Assembly: GCA_022566235.1 (NCBI GenBank)
Contig: JADFJI010000041.1
Coordinates: forward strand, 1-10,513
Reading direction: 5' to 3'
Source of the DNA: Chloroflexota bacterium
Lineage (GTDB): Bacteria; Chloroflexota; Dehalococcoidia; Plut-88900
DNA length: 10,513 bases
This document shows, piece after piece, positions 7,025-10,513 of the stretch. The first letter of the stretch is position 1. Each line of letters opens with the position of its first letter. The position numbers and the translations under genes are program-made. The notes under the pieces are model-generated. The model ran no database searches. It had not been told where the DNA came from and was given only the letters and a program-made list of their open reading frames with translations.

Positions 7025-8329
7025 ATGAGATCTAAAATGATTAGGATAACCAGGCGCCGGGCCATCGTAGGCTTACTCAGCCTAGTGCTGTTGCTGGTGC
7101 TTATAGCTGCGGCCTGCGGCGAGGACGACGTGCCTACACTGATTCCTGTGCCTACGGCAGTGCCTGCAGCGCCTGCGCCCACGGCGGTGCCTGCAGCGCC
7201 TGCGCCTACGGCAATGCCGGCGGTGGCCACAATAAGGACGGAAGATGAGTGGACGGCGGAGAACCCGGCTACCCTCGAAGAGATCGAGGAAGCCTTACAG
7301 CACCACAACGGTGAGAGCTTTACGGAAGTTAGCTGGGGCGGTGCATGGCAGGCGGCGATTCGCCAGGGCGTCATGATCCCCTTCACCGCGAAGTTCAACA
7401 TCGAGATCATCGAAGACAGCCCGGTAGAGTACGCGAAGATTCGCGCACAGTCTGAGACCGGGAACGTGACCTGGGACGTAGTTGACTCCGGCACCCGGGC
7501 CGTGTACCAGTTAGGCCCAACGGGTGACCTGGAAGTTCTGACCCCCGCCTACCACAACGGCTACCTGGACGGCTGGCCTGAGGTTGCCAAGACGGAGTGG
7601 ACCGGCGGCGCCGGCATCCTGTGGTCCACCGGCCTGGCCTACAGCCTGAAGAGCTTCCCCAATCATGAGGGAGCGCCCAAGAGCTGGGCGGACTTCTGGG
7701 ATGTTGAGAACTTCCCCGGCCGGCGTTCCTTGGGAGACCGGCCCAACGAGAATCTCTTCTTTGCCCAGTTTGCTCTGCACCCCGAGATTCTGGAAAGCAA
7801 TGAACTCAAGGTCGCTATTGCCAGTTTGACCGATGCACAGGTTGCCGAGTCCATGGCGCACCTACGGGTGATCAAACCCGATATCCAGGTGTGGTGGCAC
7901 GGTGGGACCGACTGCCCGCAGCTCCTCATCAGCGGCGAGTTGGACATGTGCTCGGCGTGGAACGGGCGGATCTGGAACGCTCAGCAGACCGATGAGGGCA
8001 AGGACCTCTACTACTGCTACGAGTGCGGTCACCTGAACCAGACCAGCGTCTTCTACCTCACCAAGGGTACGCCTAACAAGCATCTGGCGGAGCTGTACCT
8101 GGCCTGGATGAGATTCCCGGAGATCGGCTTTGAGATCTCCCGGTACATCACCTACGGGCCGATACACGCCGACGCCCTGCCCTTTGTATCGACGCTGCCG
8201 GCAGACCTGATCGCTGCCCTTCCAACCTCTCCCATAGCCCTGGAGAGAGTGGTGGTAATCGACGAGAAGTGGCTTGGACTCAATCTCGACGCCCTCGCCG
8301 AGATTTACCAGGTCTTCCTACAGGAATAG
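7025..8329 (+). CDS. Lipoprotein extracellular solute-binding protein (PotD-like ABC transporter receptor)
   Basis: This 434-residue protein starts with an Arg-rich n-region, a hydrophobic core (about 13-30) and the lipobox-like AAAC with C31 as the lipidated Cys, so it should be anchored outside the membrane. A low-complexity linker follows (about 40-68) with the nine-residue unit PTAVPAAPA twice and a third partial copy. The mature domain has SWGGAWQAAIRQ (103-114), WDVVDSG (150-156), PKSWADFWDVENFPGRR (218-234) and ISGELDMCSAWNGR (302-315), matching the polyamine/opine-type binding-protein fold. Four Cys (C297, C309, C331, C334) sit in the second half, including C-x-x-C in YCYECGH. The ATG at 7025 has AGGAGG four bases upstream; ATG 7021 is in another frame that stops at once. 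No permease or ATPase lies in the window, so transporter partners must be elsewhere. The ligand is unknown; a polyamine or guanidino compound is a guess from the ureohydrolase nearby. Confidence 0.88.
   Translation: MRSKMIRITRRRAIVGLLSLVLLLVLIAAACGEDDVPTLIPVPTAVPAAPAPTAVPAAPAPTAMPAVATIRTEDEWTAENPATLEEIEEALQHHNGESFTEVSWGGAWQAAIRQGVMIPFTAKFNIEIIEDSPVEYAKIRAQSETGNVTWDVVDSGTRAVYQLGPTGDLEVLTPAYHNGYLDGWPEVAKTEWTGGAGILWSTGLAYSLKSFPNHEGAPKSWADFWDVENFPGRRSLGDRPNENLFFAQFALHPEILESNELKVAIASLTDAQVAESMAHLRVIKPDIQVWWHGGTDCPQLLISGELDMCSAWNGRIWNAQQTDEGKDLYYCYECGHLNQTSVFYLTKGTPNKHLAELYLAWMRFPEIGFEISRYITYGPIHADALPFVSTLPADLIAALPTSPIALERVVVIDEKWLGLNLDALAEIYQVFLQE
7151..7228 (+). repeat. 27-bp tandem repeat encoding the PTAVPAAPA linker
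   Basis: Two copies of a 27-bp unit (7151-7177 and 7178-7204) differ at only a couple of third-codon positions, and a third partial, more diverged copy follows (7205-7228). It lies in frame in the solute-binding protein and encodes a flexible spacer between the lipid anchor and the binding domain. Copy number may vary between relatives. Confidence 0.85.
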
Positions 8330-8392
8330 GTGATTAGCCGTTAGTTCGACGTGATGCAAAAGAAAATATAGGATTGCCGAGAAAAGTGAAGG

Positions 8393-8426
8393 AGGGGGGA
8401 GTCCCGAAACATCGGGACTCCCCCCT
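8393..8426. terminator. Strong stem-loop, probable bidirectional terminator
   Basis: A perfect 15-bp inverted repeat (arms 8393-8407 and 8412-8426) encloses the 4-nt loop AACA. It lies between the convergent solute-binding protein gene (ends 8329) and NIPSNAP 2 (ends 8466). The + side is followed by a pyrimidine-rich CTCTCTTCG and the - side by CTTCACTTTTC, so U runs are weak on both sides. Position and stability support termination. The loop-proximal GTCCCGA/TCGGGAC core recurs at 10283-10299. Confidence 0.7.
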
Positions 8427-8465
8427 CTCTTCGTCTCCCAAATCGCTACTTTGCAGGGTACACGG

Positions 8466-8789
8466 CTATTTCAGAGGCGAATAGGCCGTGGGGTAGAAGA
8501 TGGTGCTCTGGACATCTGTCACCAGGGCCCCGTCCCTTTCGCTCTCGGCCCTGGCGGCTTGCCACTCGGGATCGGCGCTGAACTCGGACCATAGCTGCTT
8601 CATCCGGTCCTCGCTATCGAATGCCAGGATGTAGACCAGTTCCTCGTCCTCTTTACCTTCGGGCACCCAGAAACCTATTACCTTTAAACTATGTCGCTCG
8701 AACAGGTCCAGGGTTACGGTAGCGAACCGATGGTGCAGGGCATCCATCTTTCCCGGCGCCGCAGTATAGACTCTGTATTCGTAGATCAT
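8466..8789 (-). CDS. NIPSNAP-family protein 2
   Basis: From the ATG at 8789 the protein has 107 residues and one NIPSNAP ferredoxin-like domain: MIYEYRVYT, VIGFWVPEG, VYILAF, EFSADPEWQAA and QSTIFYPTAYSP. I chose the internal ATG over the in-frame ATG at 8825 because AGGAGG (complement of 8795-8800) lies five bases before it and because it matches the MIYEYR start of NIPSNAP 1. The two are alignable without large gaps, so they are paralogs, but many surface positions differ. It appears to be transcribed alone, downstream of tRNA-Arg, and ends against the shared terminator at 8393-8426. No catalytic residues are established for bacterial members, so no reaction is assigned. Confidence 0.85.
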   Translation of the reverse strand: MIYEYRVYTAAPGKMDALHHRFATVTLDLFERHSLKVIGFWVPEGKEDEELVYILAFDSEDRMKQLWSEFSADPEWQAARAESERDGALVTDVQSTIFYPTAYSPLK

Positions 8790-8847
8790 TGTTCCCTCCT
8801 GGCACTTTGCATTTTGCCCAACCATTGGCCCTTCGAGTACTCACACT

Positions 8848-8875
8848 CTTGTACGATTGTCCGGATAAGTATCAA
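8848..8875 (-). promoter_or_regulatory. Candidate promoter for NIPSNAP 2
   Basis: On the - strand TTGATA (8870-8875) and TACAAG (8848-8853) are spaced by 16 bp. The -35 box matches five of six and the -10 box four of six consensus bases. The predicted leader is about 50 nt. The alternative is read-through from the tRNA transcript upstream. Confidence 0.4.
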
Positions 8876-8991
8876 AAACTTCTGCTGGACTTAATATAAC
8901 GGAGCTGGAGCGATGGAAGGTCTGTAACTCTGCTCGTCATAGAGTCCGCGGAGACTCATCCTCGGGCGACATACGCCCTCCCTTAAGTCGG

Positions 8992-9068
8992 TGGCGTCCC
9001 TGGCGGGATTCGAACCCACGACCCACTGCTTAGAAGGCAGTTGCTCTAATCCACTGAGCTACAGGGAC
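8992..9068 (-). tRNA. tRNA-Arg (anticodon TCT)
   Basis: The - strand folds as a complete cloverleaf: acceptor GTCCCTG/CAGGGAC, D-stem GCTC/GAGC, anticodon stem ACTGC/GCAGT around the loop CTTCTAA (anticodon TCT, reading AGA/AGG codons), and a T-arm with the loop TTCGAAT. The discriminator base is G (8995), and CCA is encoded in the DNA (8992-8994). It lies 47 bp downstream of the DUF6391 stop on the same strand. A GC-rich 5-bp hairpin (GGGCG/CGCCC, 8964-8978) follows it but has no U tract. Confidence 0.97.
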
Positions 9069-9115
9069 ATCCTTAACGATTTTACAGGACGAAGCGGATG
9101 AATATAAAGGGCGGG

Positions 9116-9616
9116 TTATCTGAGCATCGTCTCGATTTTGTGCGAGGCCCAGGGCCCCAGGCCCGACTTCGATATCCCGGCTATCTCCAGGTCCGGGATG
9201 TCGGGGCTGGTGGTGAGGTGTTTCTGTATCAGCTTGCCCAGGGGCTGGGCCGCCAGGACCGCGCTCATGGAAGCGATAAGCACTCTAGGGAAGTTCAGGA
9301 GCCTGTTTCGACCTCCCATGGCCAGGATAGACGCCACACCGGCCAGGACCCCCGCCACCGCGAGGTTCGTTCCGCAAAAGGGCGAGTAGGCCAGCTCCCG
9401 CTCTCCCCCCTTAAGTCGTCTAAGGGCCTCATGGGCCGCCTCCTCCACCACGGCCGTAGGTAGATTGCCGTAAATGTAGAAACCGCCGGCAACTGCCCGG
9501 CCGGCGATCTTGGTGTTCACACCTGTGCGCTGGAGGATCAGCGCAATGGTTGCATGCTCTAGGGCGTGGTTCTGCCGGGTTGCCATGACCGGAGCGAAGC
9601 CGCTTTTAACTGCCAT
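9116..9616 (-). CDS. DUF6391 family protein
   Basis: This 166-residue protein matches my memory of the DUF6391 pattern: HALEHATI at 17-24, a GRA..GGFYIYGN..T segment (39-54), HEALRRLKGGERELAYSPFCGTNL (62-85) and a hydrophobic C-terminal half with likely membrane segments at about 85-101 and 110-127. The invariant His/Glu and the S-P-x-C-G-T-N-L block suggest a conserved biochemical role, but none is established to my knowledge. The start is ATG (complement of 9614-9616), with GGAAGG eight bases upstream. An internal ATG at 9586 is a less likely alternative. It lies upstream of tRNA-Arg on the same strand and is divergent from the helix-turn-helix gene. Confidence 0.75.
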   Translation of the reverse strand: MAVKSGFAPVMATRQNHALEHATIALILQRTGVNTKIAGRAVAGGFYIYGNLPTAVVEEAAHEALRRLKGGERELAYSPFCGTNLAVAGVLAGVASILAMGGRNRLLNFPRVLIASMSAVLAAQPLGKLIQKHLTTSPDIPDLEIAGISKSGLGPWASHKIETMLR

Positions 9617-9774
9617 CTAATGCACCTTCCTTAGCCCTCGGCCCTCATGAAACCGGCCCATCTCTGGTCTTCATCTGAGGTCGGAGGCCATTCAGGGGTG
9701 TGGGGGAGCCCGATTTCGACTGATCTCGGGGCAGGGATCCAAGTTAGAGTCGCGGGCCCGTCGCCTCTAACGCT

Positions 9775-9804
9775 AGTCTAGCAAAGGGGCAAAAACACCG
9801 TCAA
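9775..9804 (-). promoter_or_regulatory. Candidate promoter for the DUF6391 gene
   Basis: On the - strand TTGACG (9799-9804) and TAGACT (9775-9780) are separated by 18 bp. The -35 box matches five of six and the -10 box four of six. It would give a leader of about 150 nt that contains the 9709-9730 hairpin and most of the 9743-9771 hairpin. Confidence 0.4.
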
Positions 9805-9906
9805 GGCAAAAAGAACATTCGGGGGTGTACGTTAGCAGGGTTGAACTGGTTCTAACTGAGTCCAAAAAGACTATTAGACTAGTTTAAGATAAGTTTGGAG
9901 GGACTC

Positions 9907-9935
9907 TTGACAGGGTTCGAGAGTGGTGTTAATGT
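9907..9935 (+). promoter_or_regulatory. Candidate promoter for the small helix-turn-helix gene
   Basis: A perfect TTGACA (9907-9912) lies 17 bp before TAATGT (9930-9935). The -10 box keeps the key first T, second A and last T of the consensus. A start near 9942 would leave a leader of about 23 nt to the TTG at 9965, and it would rule out the upstream in-frame starts at 9923-9932. Confidence 0.5.
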
Positions 9936-9964
9936 ATCCCAACTTCAGGAGGTGGGAGGATATT

Positions 9965-10192
9965 TTGGCTACTAGAAAAAGCAAGCTCATGCGTAGTGTC
10001 GAGGATCGTTATAACAGACCTCTAGAAGAGCTGTTGCCCGAGATGTATAACCGCATGGGGCTTCCGGCTATGGCCGAGGAGATGGGTATCAACAAGGGCA
10101 CCATTTGGTACTGGCTGCTGAAATTCGGGGTGAGCGTGCGCCGGGTGGCCCTGGCCCCGGGTGAGGTGCTTGAGGTCCGCAAGGTCGGTTAA
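9965..10192 (+). CDS. Small helix-turn-helix DNA-binding protein
   Basis: From the TTG at 9965 the protein has 75 residues, beginning MATRKSKLMRSVEDRYN. This start is preferred over in-frame GTG/ATG codons at 9923-9932 because GGAGG (9955-9959) lies five bases upstream and a promoter overlaps those earlier codons. GLPAMAEEMGINKGTIWYW (32-50) reads as a helix-turn-helix, with the turn at GINKGT and a recognition helix from KGTIWYWLLKFG. A conserved-looking tail RRVALAPGEVLEVRK follows. The N-terminus is basic. Such proteins act as single-domain regulators or as accessory factors of mobile elements. No element hallmarks are present here. It is convergent with larB and divergent from DUF6391, which it might regulate. 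The specific family is not recognised. Confidence 0.7.
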   Translation: MATRKSKLMRSVEDRYNRPLEELLPEMYNRMGLPAMAEEMGINKGTIWYWLLKFGVSVRRVALAPGEVLEVRKVG

Positions 10193-10282
10193 GACTGCCG
10201 GCGCTCTATTTCCCTCTGCCGTTCAATAAGTTCTATAAAGCGGGAAGTGTAGAGGGGCGGAGCCACCTTTCGTGGTGAGCTT

Positions 10283-10309
10283 GTCCCGATACTCGGGACC
10301 TGTCGGGAC
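10283..10309. repeat. GTCCCGA/TCGGGAC inverted repeat with a duplicated right arm
   Basis: GTCCCGA (10283-10289) and TCGGGAC (10293-10299) form a perfect 7-bp stem with a 3-nt loop. The right arm is repeated at 10303-10309, so two alternative pairings exist. It lies between the convergent helix-turn-helix and larB genes and shares its core with the stem-loop at 8393-8426. There is no U tract, so termination is possible but not shown. Confidence 0.5.
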
Positions 10310-10314
10310 CAAAC

Positions 10315-10513
10315 CTATTTATGGCCCTGGTTTATTATCGATGCCAGGTAGCCGGCCCCGAATCCGTTATCGATGTTCACCACGGATACTCCCTGGGAGC
10401 AGGTGTTCAGCATGGTCATAAGGGCCCCCAGGCCCTGGACTCCCACCCCGTACCCCACGCTCGTTGGCACCGCTATTACCGGGGCCGAGACCAGTCCACC
10501 CACCCCCCCCCGC
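10315..10513 (-). CDS. larB: LarB, C-terminal part (pyridinium-3,5-biscarboxylic acid mononucleotide synthase), partial
   Basis: About 65 C-terminal residues are visible, ending at a TAG (complement of 10315-10317); the rest lies beyond the right edge. The segment GLVSAPVIAVPTSVGYG, then LMTMLNTC and VVNIDNGFGAGYLAS, is characteristic of LarB, which is related to the PurE (AIR carboxylase) fold. From family knowledge LarB carboxylates and hydrolyses nicotinic acid adenine dinucleotide, the first step to the nickel-pincer cofactor of lactate racemase-type enzymes. The first residues are odd: a run of nine C (10503-10511) encodes Gly-rich RGGVGG where relatives usually have a small/hydrophobic stretch, so the edge may carry an indel. 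The in-frame GTG at 10503 is not a plausible start. No larC or larE is in view. Confidence 0.88.
   Translation of the reverse strand, partial: RGGVGGLVSAPVIAVPTSVGYGVGVQGLGALMTMLNTCSQGVSVVNIDNGFGAGYLASIINQGHK

Larger units (their letters stand above)
9617..9964. other. Structured divergent intergenic region (348 bp)
   Basis: No supported reading frame lies here. It holds several inverted repeats: CCCGA/TCGGG (9709-9713/9726-9730, 12-nt loop containing TTTCGAC), GTTAGAG/CTCTAAC (9743-9749/9765-9771, with an inner GCG/CGC), and a long-range GAGTCC/GGACTC (9858-9863/9901-9906) extended by AAA/TTT (9864-9866/9894-9896). A leftward promoter candidate (TTGACG, 18 bp, TAGACT) lies at 9775-9804 and a rightward one at 9907-9935. 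The density of pairings suggests an RNA leader, a small RNA or operator sites. Confidence 0.4.

Noticed and set aside
8790..8825. Twelve-residue N-terminal extension of NIPSNAP 2
   Set aside because: The strong AGGAGG lies inside the extension, and the paralog starts directly at MIYEYR.
8992..9068. tRNA-Arg as an integration site with an inserted element
   Set aside because: No integrase is present and I saw no second copy of the tRNA 3' end in the window.
9098..9463. Open frame on the + strand over the DUF6391 gene
   Set aside because: The - strand frame carries conserved blocks (HALEHATI, SPFCGTNL); the + strand product is low-complexity and unlike any known protein.
9702..10070. Complete tmRNA gene (ssrA)
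   Set aside because: The 5' TTTCGAC-like start is there, but no T-arm with a matching CCTCC-type acceptor and CCA follows within about 370 nt. Short frames near 9801-9860 do not end in the usual small hydrophobic tag residues.

Overview
The window looks like chromosomal DNA from an uncultured member of the Chloroflexota, most likely Dehalococcoidia or a SAR202-type lineage. This is an inference from gene content and style: a CaiB/BaiF CoA-transferase beside amidohydrolase-2 paralogs, a solute-binding lipoprotein with a Pro/Ala/Thr repeat linker, a DUF6391 protein and LarB. Coding DNA is fairly GC-rich. The left-edge gene (1-421) is visibly more AT-rich than what follows. No transposase, integrase, CRISPR array or rRNA is seen.

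Layout. (1) 1-421, + strand: C-terminal part of a protein with a restriction-endonuclease-like fold, cut by the window edge. (2) 566-5169, + strand: a four-gene putative operon of class III CoA-transferase, amidohydrolase 1, agmatinase/arginase-family ureohydrolase, and amidohydrolase 2, a paralog of amidohydrolase 1. (3) 5192-6688, - strand: a 'pita-bread' M24-fold hydrolase followed by a NIPSNAP-family protein, convergent with the operon. (4) 7025-8329, + strand: a lipoprotein solute-binding protein of the PotD-like type with its own near-consensus promoter and a strong stem-loop after its stop. (5) 8466-9616, - strand: a second NIPSNAP gene, tRNA-Arg(TCT) and a DUF6391 gene. (6) 9965-10192, + strand: a 75-residue helix-turn-helix protein. 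(7) 10315-10513, - strand: the C-terminus of LarB, running off the window.

How the genes may work together. Regions 2-4 read as a catabolic island for a small organic, possibly nitrogen-containing, compound. The binding protein could capture it, the CoA-transferase activate a carboxylate, the ureohydrolase release urea from a guanidino group, and the M24-fold protein cleave a C-N bond. The M24-fold protein keeps only one of five canonical metal ligands and resembles the creatinase/ectoine-hydrolase branch rather than metallopeptidases. The amidohydrolases and NIPSNAP proteins have no assignable substrate. Each family assignment rests on visible motifs; the shared pathway is inference from proximity.

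The main points for follow-up are the M24-fold protein without metal ligands, the ureohydrolase bracketed by two amidohydrolase paralogs, the paired NIPSNAP genes, a structured intergenic stretch at about 9700-9930, and a poly-C run at the right edge inside larB.
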